Assembly: GCF_900141985.1 (NCBI RefSeq)
Contig: NZ_FQZK01000007.1
Coordinates: 208,277-272,276 of the forward strand
Length of the DNA: 64,000 nucleotides
Reading direction: 5' to 3'
Source of the DNA: Nocardiopsis flavescens
GTDB lineage: Bacteria > Actinomycetota > Actinomycetes > Streptosporangiales > Streptosporangiaceae
The position numbers and the translations under genes are program-made. Below the pieces are notes generated by a model, which saw nothing but the letters and a program-made list of their open reading frames with translations, made no database searches and was not told where the DNA came from. Every line of letters begins with the position of its first letter. Position 1 is the first letter of the stretch. Positions 9,234 through 17,273 of the stretch are shown one piece after another.

Positions 9234-9800
9234 ATGAGCCGCATCATCGCCGGGACGGCCGGGGGACGCCGCATCTCCGTTCCCGACGGCCGCACCACCC
9301 GCCCCACCAGCGACCGGGCCCGCGAGGCCCTGTTCGCCTCCGCCCAGTCCGACCTCGGCCCGCTGACCGGGCTGCGGGTGATGGACCTGTACGCGGGGTC
9401 GGGGGCGATCGGCCTGGAGGCCCTGTCCCGCGGCGCCTCCCACGCGCTGCTGGTGGAGGCCGACCGGCGGGCCGCCCAGGTGGTGCGGGACAACATCGCC
9501 GCGCTGGGCCTGCCCGGCGCCCGGCTGGCCGCCGACCGGGTGGAGCGGGTGATCGCCCAGGGCGGTCCCGGCGAGCCCTACGACCTGGTGGTGGCCGACC
9601 CCCCGTACGCGGTGGCCGACGCCGAGGTGGCGGGGGTGCTCGCCGACCTGGTCTCCCGCGGCTGGCTGGCCGACGGCGCGCTGGTGGTGGTGGAGCGCTC
9701 CAAGCGGGGCGCCGAGCCCGACTGGCCCGCCGGGCTCACCCGCGACCGCGAGCGCGGGTACGGCGAGGCCGTCCTCTGGTACGCCCACCACACCGGGTAG
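9234..9800 (+). CDS. rsmD: 16S rRNA (guanine966-N2)-methyltransferase RsmD
   Basis: Methylates G966 of 16S rRNA. The protein is 188 aa. The SAM-binding motif is LYAGSGAIGLEALSRGA at about residues 47-63 and the catalytic DPPY at about 121-124. The N-terminus MSRIIAGTAGGRRI is standard. The ATG at 9234 lacks a Shine-Dalgarno. TACGGT ends 6 nt upstream of it, so the mRNA may be leaderless, but no good -35 is present. It converges on recG with only 9 bp between stops. Confidence 0.95.
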   Translation: MSRIIAGTAGGRRISVPDGRTTRPTSDRAREALFASAQSDLGPLTGLRVMDLYAGSGAIGLEALSRGASHALLVEADRRAAQVVRDNIAALGLPGARLAADRVERVIAQGGPGEPYDLVVADPPYAVADAEVAGVLADLVSRGWLADGALVVVERSKRGAEPDWPAGLTRDRERGYGEAVLWYAHHTG

Positions 9801-9809
9801 GGACCGGTC

Positions 9810-11990
9810 TCACGCCTTGTCGAGGTACTCGGCGCGCTCCTCCGGGAGCAGCTCCTCCAGGGCCCGGACCAGCGGCGGGTGGGCGGTGAGCTCCGGGTCC
9901 TCCTCCAGGTGGGCGGCGGCGCGCCCGCGGGCCTCCTCGATGACCTTCTCGTCCTTGAGCAGGGTGAGCAGGCGCAGGCTGGAGCGCCCCGACTGGGCGT
10001 CGCCCAGCACGTCGCCCTCGCGGCGCATCCGCAGGTCCTCCTGCGAGAGCGCGAAGCCGTCGGTGGTCGAGGCGACCACGTCCAGGCGCTCCCGGGAGGG
10101 CGAGCCCTCCTCGGCCTCGGTGACCAGCAGGCACAGGCCGGGGAGGCCGCCCCGGCCGACCCGGCCGCGGAGCTGGTGCAGCTGGGAGACCCCGAACCGG
10201 TCGGCGTCCATGATGGCCATCACCGTGGCGTTGGGCACGTCCACGCCGACCTCGACGACGGTGGTGGACACCACCACGTCCGTGGTGCCCGCCGAGAAGC
10301 GGCCCATCACCGCGTCCTTGTCGTCGGGGGCCATCCGCCCGTGCAGCACCTCCACCGCGAGGTCCGACAGGGGGCCCTCCGTCAGCCGGGCGGCGACCTC
10401 CAGCACCGACAGCGGGGCGCGCTCGCCCTCCTCCCCGGCGTCCTGGGCGTCCTCGGCGGACTCCCCGTCGCCGATGCGCGGGCAGACCACGAACGCCTGG
10501 CGTCCGTTGCCCGCCTCCTCGCGGATCCGCTCCCAGGCGCGGGTGAGGAAGTGCGGCTTGTCCCTGGCCGGGACCACGTGGGTGGACACCGGGGCGCGGC
10601 CGGCCGGGAGCTGGGTGAGGGCGATCACGTCCAGGTCGCCGTAGACGGTCATGGCGACGGTGCGCGGGATGGGCGTGGCGGTCATGACCAGCACGTGCGG
10701 GCGGCCGTCGGCGGCCTTGGACCGCAGGGCGTCGCGCTGCTCCACGCCGAACCGGTGCTGTTCGTCGACCACCACCAGCCCCAGGTCGGCGAAGGACACG
10801 TGCTCCTGGAGCAGGGCGTGCGTGCCCACCACGATCCCGGCCGCGCCGGAGGCGGCGTCCAGCAGGGCCTCCCGCCGGGCCGCGGCGCCCATGGAGCCGG
10901 TGAGCAGGGCGGTCCGGGTGGCGCGCTCGGCCCCGTCGATCTGTCCGGCCCGGCCCAGTGCGCCGAGCATGGCGCCGATGGAGCGGTGGTGCTGCTGGGC
11001 CAGCACCTCGGTGGGGGCGAGCAGGACGGCCTGGCCGCCGGAGTCCACCACCCGGAGCATGGCCCGCAGCGCCACCAGGGTCTTGCCCGCGCCGACGTCG
11101 CCCTGGAGCAGGCAGTGCATGGGGTGGGCGGAGTCGAGCCGCCGGGCGAGCAGGTCGCCGACCTCGCGCTGGCCCTCGGTCAGGGTGAACGGCAGCTGCG
11201 CGTCGAAGGCGTCGAGGACGCCGTCCGGGGCGCCGGGCCGGGGCACCGCGGGCAGGCTCTCGGCGTCGCGGCGCCTGCGGGCCAGCGCCAGTTGCAGGAC
11301 GAACGCCTCGTCCCACTTCAGACGGCGGCGGGCGGCCCCGATGTCCTGGTCGGTCCGCGGCCGGTGGATGCGGCGCAGGGCGTCGCCGATGGGGAGGCGG
11401 TCGCCGACCACGGAGGGCGGGAGCGGGTCGGGCAGGTCGCCGGCCACGCCCAGGGCCACCTCCACGGCGCGGCCGACGGTGGCCGAGTCCATGCCCTTGA
11501 CCGCCGGGTAGACGGGGATGAGCTCGTCGGCGTAGGCGCGGGCCCGGTCCTCCTCGGAGCCGTCCTCGTCGAGGAGCTCGTACTGGGGGTGGCCGAGCTG
11601 GCGGCGGCCCTTGAACGTGTCGACCCGGCCGGAGAACATGGCCAGCCGGCCGGGGGTGAGCCGGGTCTGGTGGTAGGCGCCCTGGTTGAAGAACGTGAGG
11701 TGCAGCCGCCCGGTGCCGTCGGTGACGACGACCTCCAGCAGGTCCATCCGCCGCCGCCCCTGGCGGGGCGGGACGGTGCGCCTCTTGGCGTCCAGGACCC
11801 TGGCCTGCACGGTCGCCTGCTCGCCCTCGCGCAGCAGCGCCAGGTCGGTGAGGTCGCCGCGGCGGTCGTAGCGGCGCGGGTAGTAGCGCAGGAGGTCGCC
11901 GAGGGTGTGGAGGCCGAGCTTCTCCTCCAGGGCCTTGGCCGTCTTGCCGCGCAGCGGGCCCCGGCCCAGCGGTTCGTCCCAGGTGCTCAT
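9810..11990 (-). CDS. recG: ATP-dependent DNA helicase RecG
   Basis: Branch-migration and replication-fork-reversal helicase. The protein is 726 aa. The N-terminal wedge/OB fold covers about residues 60-150. Superfamily-2 helicase motifs follow in order: GDVGAGKT near 297 (Walker A), DEQHRFGVEQR near 405 (Walker B), TATPIPRT near 435, then in the C-terminal lobe VSTTVVEVGVDVPNA and QLRGRVGRG. It is divergent from rpmB. In many actinobacteria a DAK2/FakA-type gene lies between rpmB and recG, and it is absent here. Confidence 0.97.
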   Translation of the reverse strand: MSTWDEPLGRGPLRGKTAKALEEKLGLHTLGDLLRYYPRRYDRRGDLTDLALLREGEQATVQARVLDAKRRTVPPRQGRRRMDLLEVVVTDGTGRLHLTFFNQGAYHQTRLTPGRLAMFSGRVDTFKGRRQLGHPQYELLDEDGSEEDRARAYADELIPVYPAVKGMDSATVGRAVEVALGVAGDLPDPLPPSVVGDRLPIGDALRRIHRPRTDQDIGAARRRLKWDEAFVLQLALARRRRDAESLPAVPRPGAPDGVLDAFDAQLPFTLTEGQREVGDLLARRLDSAHPMHCLLQGDVGAGKTLVALRAMLRVVDSGGQAVLLAPTEVLAQQHHRSIGAMLGALGRAGQIDGAERATRTALLTGSMGAAARREALLDAASGAAGIVVGTHALLQEHVSFADLGLVVVDEQHRFGVEQRDALRSKAADGRPHVLVMTATPIPRTVAMTVYGDLDVIALTQLPAGRAPVSTHVVPARDKPHFLTRAWERIREEAGNGRQAFVVCPRIGDGESAEDAQDAGEEGERAPLSVLEVAARLTEGPLSDLAVEVLHGRMAPDDKDAVMGRFSAGTTDVVVSTTVVEVGVDVPNATVMAIMDADRFGVSQLHQLRGRVGRGGLPGLCLLVTEAEEGSPSRERLDVVASTTDGFALSQEDLRMRREGDVLGDAQSGRSSLRLLTLLKDEKVIEEARGRAAAHLEEDPELTAHPPLVRALEELLPEERAEYLDKA

Positions 11991-12356
11991 GGTCTTCCTC
12001 TTCAGGATCGCCGGTCACGGACCACGCTAGTGCCCCGCGCCGACGCTCGGCGGCGGTGCCGGGGACGGGTCGGCATTCTCCCGGGACGGGGGCCGAAGGC
12101 ACGGATGTCCGCCGCCGTCTCCGGCAGCGCTATACTCGTGTGAGTTCATCGTGTTCTCGCCATGCCCGCGTGGTGACGTTCGATGGTCCTTCCGGCGGCA
12201 TCGTGTTCCGCCGGCGCACGCAGGGGGCGTTTCACCTTCCCTCGTGTACTCTTCCACGGTTGGCTTCCGCGCCAGCCTGTCCGCCCGGTCTTTCCGGCCG
12301 GTTGATCTTTCGCGTGCGGCGACGTGCGCGATCCCGAGCGCTTGAATGGAGTTACC
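11991..12356. other. Divergent intergenic region recG / rpmB
   Basis: 366 bp with no gene. A TATACT hexamer at 12131-12136 could be the -10 of an rpmB promoter (5' leader about 215 nt), but I see no good -35. No hairpin or metal-regulator box is evident. Confidence 0.4.
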
Positions 12357-12542
12357 GTGGCTTCCGTTTGCGACGTCTGCGGCAAGGGACCAGGGTTCGG
12401 TAACAGTGTTTCCCACTCGCACCGTCGCACCCGCCGCCGCTGGAACCCCAACATCCAGACCGTTCGCACCCGTGTCGGCGGCACGCCCAAGCGCGTGAAC
12501 GCCTGCACCTCGTGCATCAAGGCCGGCAAGGTGACCCGCTAG
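12357..12542 (+). CDS. rpmB: 50S ribosomal protein L28
   Basis: A 61-aa ribosomal protein read from a GTG at 12357 ([20 protein letters not shown]). Two CxxC pairs (Cys5/Cys8, Cys50/Cys53) make it the zinc-binding type. TGGAG lies about 6 nt upstream. A longer in-frame ATG at 12324 would add 11 non-conserved residues. A strong terminator follows, so it is monocistronic. Confidence 0.96.
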   Translation: MASVCDVCGKGPGFGNSVSHSHRRTRRRWNPNIQTVRTRVGGTPKRVNACTSCIKAGKVTR

Positions 12543-12568
12543 GGAGCACCGTCCCCGACAGGTCTTCG

Positions 12569-12600
12569 AGGCCCTCCGACTCCGGTCGGGGGGCCTTCGC
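12569..12600 (+). terminator. rpmB terminator
   Basis: 12-bp stem (12569-12580 with 12585-12596, one G-U pair, 4-nt loop), followed by TTCGC. Confidence 0.75.
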
Positions 12601-12637
12601 CGTGTCCGGGGACGCAGGGCGGCCGGGCGCTGCCGCG

Positions 12638-13282
12638 TCACAGGCGGCAGATGTGCCCGTTGAGGGAGCAGCGGACGGGGCTCTGGGGCGCGCCCAGCGC
12701 CTGGAAGGTGAGGGAGGCGCTCTCCCCGGGCGCCAGTCCGTCGGCGCCGCCGGGCTGGCGGGCCAGGATGCCGTCGTCGATGGCCTCCCAGTCGGCGTCC
12801 TCCACGTGGGTGACCTCGGCGTCCTCGAAGGCCAGGGCCAGCTCCCAGGCGTCGAGCCTGGCGCGGGAGGTGTTGGTGACGGTGACCTCGCCGGTGAACC
12901 CGGCCTCGACCGACTCCACGATCCGGTAGGAGACGGTGGTGGGCTCGGTGCCCGCCTGGGTCCGGGGCTCGGGCGACCCGGCCTCGGGCTCGGGGGTGAT
13001 GTCGCCGCTGGGGCCCGCCCCGTCCTGGGTGCCGGGGTTCTGCGCGCCGCCGCCGGGGCCGCCGCCGAACTGGAGGTAGATCTGGGTGGTGCTGTAGCCG
13101 AACAGGAGCAGGCCCAGGATCACACCGGACACGACGAGTACGTTGAGCAGCCGCGGGGGCTCGACGCGCTTGGGAACGGTGCTGCCGATCAGGCCGCCCA
13201 GCCGGCGCAGCGCTCCGGTGTCCTCGGGCTCGTTGCGGTGCGCACCGCGACGGATGCCCTGCCGCTGGCCGTGGCGCCCCAT
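12638..13282 (-). CDS. Membrane-anchored protein with a CBM2-like extracellular domain
   Basis: 214 aa. A basic cytoplasmic N-terminus of ~45 residues is followed by one transmembrane helix (LLNVLVVSGVILGLLLFG, about 46-66), a Gly/Pro/Glu-rich linker and a C-terminal beta domain of ~95 residues. That domain (YRIVESVEAGFTGEVTVTN, WELALAFEDAEV, SLNGHICRL) resembles the family-2 carbohydrate-binding module fold, with a terminal Cys pair. The aromatic binding platform is poorly conserved, so sugar binding is uncertain. ATG 13282 has GAGAGG upstream. It sits alone between rpmB and thiL. Topology is clear; role is unknown. Confidence 0.6.
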   Translation of the reverse strand: MGRHGQRQGIRRGAHRNEPEDTGALRRLGGLIGSTVPKRVEPPRLLNVLVVSGVILGLLLFGYSTTQIYLQFGGGPGGGAQNPGTQDGAGPSGDITPEPEAGSPEPRTQAGTEPTTVSYRIVESVEAGFTGEVTVTNTSRARLDAWELALAFEDAEVTHVEDADWEAIDDGILARQPGGADGLAPGESASLTFQALGAPQSPVRCSLNGHICRL

Positions 13283-13434
13283 GGACCGCCTCTCCCCGGG
13301 ATCGGATGCCGATCTTCCCGCACCGGTGCCCGGGACGCGGGCACCCGCCCGGTGGCCGCCGCGGCGCGGCGGGGGCGGGCGTTGCTCGGCCGCAAGCCTA
13401 GCGCGCAAGCCAAAACAGACAAATCCAAACGCGC

Positions 13435-14403
13435 TCATTCCCCGGGGAAATGATCCCAACCCGTGCGTTCGGGAACCCGTCCCGCCACGGTGACGTGCCG
13501 CTCCCCCTCCGCGGCCGGCAGGACCCGGCCGATCCGGTGCCAGTGGTCGGGCAGGTCGGTCCCCTCGGGGAAGGTGGCGGCCAGCGCGTGGTCCTCGCCG
13601 CCGGAGACCATGAAGGCCGACGCCCGCGCGGGGCCGCCGCCCAGGATCCGCACGGCCTCGACCAGCTCGGGGGCGGGGCGCAGCAGCCCGGGATCCAGGT
13701 CGATGCCCACCCCCGAGGCCCGGCACACGTGCCCCAGGTCCTGGGCGAGGCCGTCGCTGACGTCGAGCATGGCGGTGGCGCCGAGCCGGGCCGCCTCGGG
13801 GCCGGCCGCGTACGGCGGCGAGGGCCGGCGGTACTCGTCCAGGCAGGCGGCGGGCCCGTCCGTCCCCGCGGTGAGCAGGGCGAGCCCGGCGGCGGACAGG
13901 CCCAGGTGGCCGCAGTAGGCGACCACGTCGCCGGGGCGGGCGCCGTCGCGGCGGACCGGGGCCCGGCCCTGGAGGTCGCCCAGCGCGGTGATCGCGACGG
14001 TGAGGACGGTGGAGCCGACGGTGTCCCCGCCCACCACCGCCCCGCCCGCGACCGCGCACTCGTCGCGCACCCCCAGGGTGAACTCCTCGGCCCACTCCAG
14101 GGGCAGGTCGGCGGGGGCGGCGAAGCCGATGAGCAGGCCGGTGGGGCGGGCGCCCATGGCGACGACGTCGGCGTAGTTCTGCGCCACCGCCCGGTGGCCG
14201 ACGTCGCGCGCGGTGGACCAGTCGCGCCGGAAGTGGCGCCCCTCCACCAGGAGGTCGGTGGTGGCCACGGTCCTGCCGTCCGGGGCCGCGACGACGGCCG
14301 CATCGTCGCCCGGTCCGAGGATTACATCGCCCGTCGCGGGGAATCGCCCCGTCACGCGTCTGATCAGAGCGAACTCACCCAGGCCCCCAATGGTGTTCTC
14401 CAC
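13435..14403 (-). CDS. thiL: Thiamine-monophosphate kinase
   Basis: Phosphorylates thiamine monophosphate to thiamine diphosphate, the cofactor used by IlvB among others. The protein is 322 aa. N-terminal GGLGEFALI is followed by the metal/ATP motif GPGDDAAVV and TTDLLVEGRHFR, and later the GGDTVGS and MLDVSDGLAQDL motifs of the AIR-synthase-like fold. The GTG start at 14403 matches the family's usual N-terminus. The ribosome-binding site is poor. It is divergent from the Lrp/AsnC-domain gene. No THI-box RNA was seen upstream. Confidence 0.95.
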   Translation of the reverse strand: MENTIGGLGEFALIRRVTGRFPATGDVILGPGDDAAVVAAPDGRTVATTDLLVEGRHFRRDWSTARDVGHRAVAQNYADVVAMGARPTGLLIGFAAPADLPLEWAEEFTLGVRDECAVAGGAVVGGDTVGSTVLTVAITALGDLQGRAPVRRDGARPGDVVAYCGHLGLSAAGLALLTAGTDGPAACLDEYRRPSPPYAAGPEAARLGATAMLDVSDGLAQDLGHVCRASGVGIDLDPGLLRPAPELVEAVRILGGGPARASAFMVSGGEDHALAATFPEGTDLPDHWHRIGRVLPAAEGERHVTVAGRVPERTGWDHFPGE

Positions 14404-14519
14404 AGGGAACAGGGTACGGTGACGCTCCGGCGCGGTGGTCTGGACCCACGTTCGTCACACGTTCGCCATCGGCCGCACCGTCAGGTGCTCCCGTACCCGG
14501 CACGCACGAAGGAGTACAC

Positions 14520-14753
14520 ATGGTGCAGGCATACATCCTGATCCAGACCGAGGTCGGCCGCGCCGCGGAGGTCGCCGAGCGGATCAGGGGCATCGAGGGG
14601 GTCGCGGAGGCGCACGACGTGACCGGCCCCTACGATGTGATCGCCCAGGCCGGTGCCGACGACATCGATTCGCTCGGTTCCCTGGTCGTGGCCAGGATCC
14701 AGCGTCTGGACGGGATCGCCCGGACACTCACCTGCCCCATCGTCAACATCTGA
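14520..14753 (+). CDS. Stand-alone Lrp/AsnC ligand-binding (RAM) domain protein
   Basis: 77 aa covering only the regulation-of-amino-acid-metabolism domain of Lrp/AsnC proteins (MVQAYILIQTEVGRAAEV, GPYDVIAQAGADDIDSL), with no helix-turn-helix. Such proteins form beta-sandwich oligomers that bind amino acids and can sense them or modulate full-length Lrp proteins. A clear AAGGAG is 6-7 nt upstream of the ATG. The gene is a constant neighbour of thiL in actinobacteria. Target and ligand cannot be told from sequence. Confidence 0.93.
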   Translation: MVQAYILIQTEVGRAAEVAERIRGIEGVAEAHDVTGPYDVIAQAGADDIDSLGSLVVARIQRLDGIARTLTCPIVNI

Positions 14754-14772
14754 CCGACCCTCGGAGAATGTG

Positions 14773-15234
14773 GTGCGCATACTCCTGCGCTGGACCCCGG
14801 TGCTCCTCGCCCTCGCCGTCACCGGGTGCGGAGCGCAGACCGTGCGCATGGAACCGCCGGTACCCGGCCCCGCCGCCGAGGAGTCGTGCGCGGCCCTGGT
14901 CGCCGACCTGCCGGACACCCTCATGGACGCCGGGCGCGTCGGCGTCCGTCCCGCGTCGGACCTCACCGCCGCCTGGGGCGAACCCGCGATCGGCCTGCGC
15001 TGCGGGGTGGAGCGGCCCGTCTCCCTGGCGCCGGACTCCCTGCTCGAAGAGGTCAACGGGGTCCCGTGGCTGTCCGAGCCCGCGGACGCCCCCACCGTCT
15101 TCACCGCCGTCGGGCACGAGGCCTACGTCGAACTGCTCGTCCCGACCTCCTACGGCCCCCCGGCCGCGGCCCTCACCACCGTGAGCGACCTGGTCTCCGA
15201 GCACCTGCCGCCGCTGCCCGACGGGGAGCTGTAG
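14773..15234 (+). CDS. DUF3515 lipoprotein
   Basis: 153-aa lipoprotein. The N-terminus RILLRWTPVLLALAVTGC contains a lipobox with the acylated Cys at residue 19. The rest matches the DUF3515 family (ESCAALVADLPDTL, GLRCGVERP), with a conserved pair of Cys. Of two adjacent GTGs (14770, 14773), the second has the better spacing from GGAG. It lies 19 bp after the RAM-domain gene and is probably co-transcribed with it. Function unknown. Confidence 0.88.
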   Translation: MRILLRWTPVLLALAVTGCGAQTVRMEPPVPGPAAEESCAALVADLPDTLMDAGRVGVRPASDLTAAWGEPAIGLRCGVERPVSLAPDSLLEEVNGVPWLSEPADAPTVFTAVGHEAYVELLVPTSYGPPAAALTTVSDLVSEHLPPLPDGEL

Positions 15235-15266
15235 CGGTCCGGGGGCGGTCCCGGGCCGGACACGAA

Positions 15267-15296
15267 GGGGCGGGGCGGCCCCGGCCGCCCCGCCCC
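15267..15296. terminator. Bidirectional terminator
   Basis: Perfect 12-bp stem (15267-15278 / 15285-15296, 6-nt loop) between the converging DUF3515 and DUF3105 genes. Confidence 0.75.
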
Positions 15297-15325
15297 GCGC
15301 ACCTCCCTGCCTCGGGAGGCGCCGT

Positions 15326-16108
15326 CTACTCGGACTCCTCCTCGGCGGGGGCGTCGCCCTGCTCCTCGGCGGGAGCCCCGCTCTCGCCCTCGGCCGGGGC
15401 GTCGTCCCCCTCGGCCCCCTCCGCGGGGCCGTCCATCTCCTCGGCGATGTCCTCGCCGCCGCCGGCGGCGAGCATGGCCTCGACCTCCTCGGCGTTCTCG
15501 GCCACGCCCTGAGAGCACAGCGCGCCCGGCTCGGGCACGTCGTTGCTCTGCTCGAAGGCGCGGACGAAGCGCTGGAGGGTCTCGTCGGCCGGGTCGTCGA
15601 CGGCGACCTGGCGGCCCCAGGCGGAGGCGACGATCGGTCCGTCCATCTCACCCTCGTAGGGGGAGACCACGAGGTAGGATCCCGCGGTGTAGAAGCCGTT
15701 GAGCTGCTCGACCTGGTCGGCGGGGAGGTCGGGGTCGTAGGCGATCCAGACCGCGCCGTGCTCCAGGGAGTGCACCGCGAACTCCGGGGTCACCGGTGCG
15801 GGGTAGACGCCGCAGTTCTGCCAGGCGCTCCAGTGGTCGCCGCCGACCGGCGGGCTCTGCTGGTAGTCGACCCGCTGTCCGGTGTCGACGTGGACGTAGG
15901 AGTCCACCTCGTGCTCGGCCATGCCGGGGATCTGCCGGCTGCGGTGGTCCATGTAGAAAAGGAAGCCGATGAGGCCCACGACCACCACGACGGCCAGTGC
16001 GCCGCCGGTGATGCCGAGGACCTTGCGCCGTCTCTCCTTGCGCAGGCGCTCCGCCTTGAGGGCGGCCGCGCGCTGGCGGCGCTCCTCCGCCGTCTTCTTC
16101 TTGGCCAC
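15326..16108 (-). CDS. DUF3105 membrane-anchored protein
   Basis: 260 aa. A Lys/Arg-rich N-terminus (MAKKKTAEERRQRAAALK) is followed by one transmembrane helix (about 30-52) and an extracytoplasmic DUF3105 domain with NCGVY, HSLEHGAVWIAYDP and a third conserved Cys (GALCSQ). A ~45-residue acidic Ala/Glu/Gly tail follows. The conserved His/Cys residues suggest metal or redox chemistry, but no activity is established. GTG 16108 has AGGAGA upstream. It is divergent from the DUF305 gene, with which DUF3105 is often paired. Confidence 0.88.
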   Translation of the reverse strand: MAKKKTAEERRQRAAALKAERLRKERRRKVLGITGGALAVVVVVGLIGFLFYMDHRSRQIPGMAEHEVDSYVHVDTGQRVDYQQSPPVGGDHWSAWQNCGVYPAPVTPEFAVHSLEHGAVWIAYDPDLPADQVEQLNGFYTAGSYLVVSPYEGEMDGPIVASAWGRQVAVDDPADETLQRFVRAFEQSNDVPEPGALCSQGVAENAEEVEAMLAAGGGEDIAEEMDGPAEGAEGDDAPAEGESGAPAEEQGDAPAEEESE

Positions 16109-16197
16109 GGGGTCTCCTGAGGTGGGTGGTGGGGCCTGGGACTTACCTATCCTCTACTTTGGCATCACAGTCGTGCGATTTGACCAGGATGGTTCCC

Positions 16198-16932
16198 ATG
16201 GGAGACGAAAGCGGTACCGAGCGCGACCCGATCGGTGACCTCGGCGACACCGCGGACCGCCCCGGGGACGACGGCGGGGACACGGTGCCGGGGGAGTTTC
16301 CGGAGGAGTCCGAGCACGAGCCGGCCCAGTTGACGTCCATTCCGACCTGGGCGGTCGTGATCCTGGTCGCATTCGCCCTGCTCGGCGGCTACCTGCTGGG
16401 GCGCCCCTCGTATCCGCTGGACACGGGCGCCGACGCGGGCTTCCTGCGGGACATGAGCGTCCACCACAACCAGGCCGTGGACATGTCGATGATCATCCTG
16501 GAGAAGACCGAGGACCCGGAGCTGCGCACCGTCGCCACCGACATGGCCCGCACCCAGCAGGCCCAGGTGGGGCGGATGCAGGGCTGGCTGCTGGCCTGGG
16601 ACCTGCCGGTGCGGGCCCCGGACCGGCCGATGGCCTGGATGGCGGGGCACGAGCACAGCGACGGCAGCGGGGACGGGATCCCCGAGACCATGCCCGGGCT
16701 GGCCACCGAGGAACAGCTCGACGAGCTGCGCGGAGCCGAGGGCGTGGAGGCCGAGATCGTCTTCCTGGAGCTGATGACCGCCCACCACCTGGGGGGCATC
16801 GTGATGGCCGAGGCCGAGGCCGACCTGGGCCGGGAGGCGATGGTCGTGGGATTCGCCGAGGGGATGATCGAGGCCCAGGGCGCCGAGGTGGACCTCATGG
16901 AGCGGATGCTCGCGGACCGCACCGGCGGCTGA
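16198..16932 (+). CDS. DUF305 membrane-anchored protein
   Basis: 244 aa. An acidic cytoplasmic segment is followed by one transmembrane helix (WAVVILVAFALLGGYLLG, about 50-67), then a four-helix-bundle DUF305 domain with the two paired-His motifs MSVHHNQAVDMS and MTAHHLGGIVMA. Some DUF305 proteins bind copper, and the His/Met-rich motifs here are compatible with that. ATG 16198 was chosen because AGGA sits about 8 nt upstream; ATG 16189 overlaps that site. It lies just ahead of the cyd genes but is separated from them by a strong terminator. Confidence 0.85.
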   Translation: MGDESGTERDPIGDLGDTADRPGDDGGDTVPGEFPEESEHEPAQLTSIPTWAVVILVAFALLGGYLLGRPSYPLDTGADAGFLRDMSVHHNQAVDMSMIILEKTEDPELRTVATDMARTQQAQVGRMQGWLLAWDLPVRAPDRPMAWMAGHEHSDGSGDGIPETMPGLATEEQLDELRGAEGVEAEIVFLELMTAHHLGGIVMAEAEADLGREAMVVGFAEGMIEAQGAEVDLMERMLADRTGG

Positions 16933-16945
16933 ACCGCGCCCCCTC

Positions 16946-16982
16946 CGGCGGCGGCGCACCCCACGGGGGTGCGCCGCCGCCG
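16946..16982 (+). terminator. DUF305 terminator
   Basis: Perfect 17-bp GC-rich stem (16946-16962 / 16966-16982) with a 3-nt loop, 14 nt after the stop codon. Confidence 0.85.
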
Positions 16983-17210
16983 TCGTCACCGCCCGGCGCG
17001 GGTGCGTCGGCCCGGCTCCGGGCCCGGCCCGCCCGGCCGACCGCATGTGTCCGAGTCCACAATGTCAGCCGCCCCTCCCGCCCGACCCGCACGTCTTCGC
17101 AGTTCAGGACGTCCGATCTGGGCCGTTCTCCCCCGCGGACCCCGCGGAAGGCGCCCCCCGGTTCGCGCGCAAGCCCTCAAGGGGACCCATCCCACAGCAC
17201 CCCGGGGCGT

Positions 17211-17247
17211 CTACGACAAGCTGTAGAACTACGATGTGTAGTACTAC
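17211..17247. promoter_or_regulatory. CTAC/GTAG repeat array upstream of cydA
   Basis: Five CTAC/GTAG half-sites lie in 37 bp. They include the dyad GTAGAACTAC at 17223-17232 and the palindrome GTAGTACTAC at 17238-17247, with centres 15 bp apart. TACGAT (17230-17235) could be a -10 inside the array. The arrangement fits an operator over the cyd promoter. The binding protein is unknown. Confidence 0.5.
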
Positions 17248-17273
17248 CGGCGGTCGGTATCTGAGAGGCGGGT

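Noticed and set aside
14404..14519. TPP riboswitch near thiL
   Set aside because: Only about 115 bp separate the divergent genes and no THI-box core was found.
17100..17273. Search for a Rex operator ahead of cydA
   Set aside because: No TTGTGAA-N4-TTCACAA-like sequence is present; the GTAG/CTAC repeats are the only structured signal.
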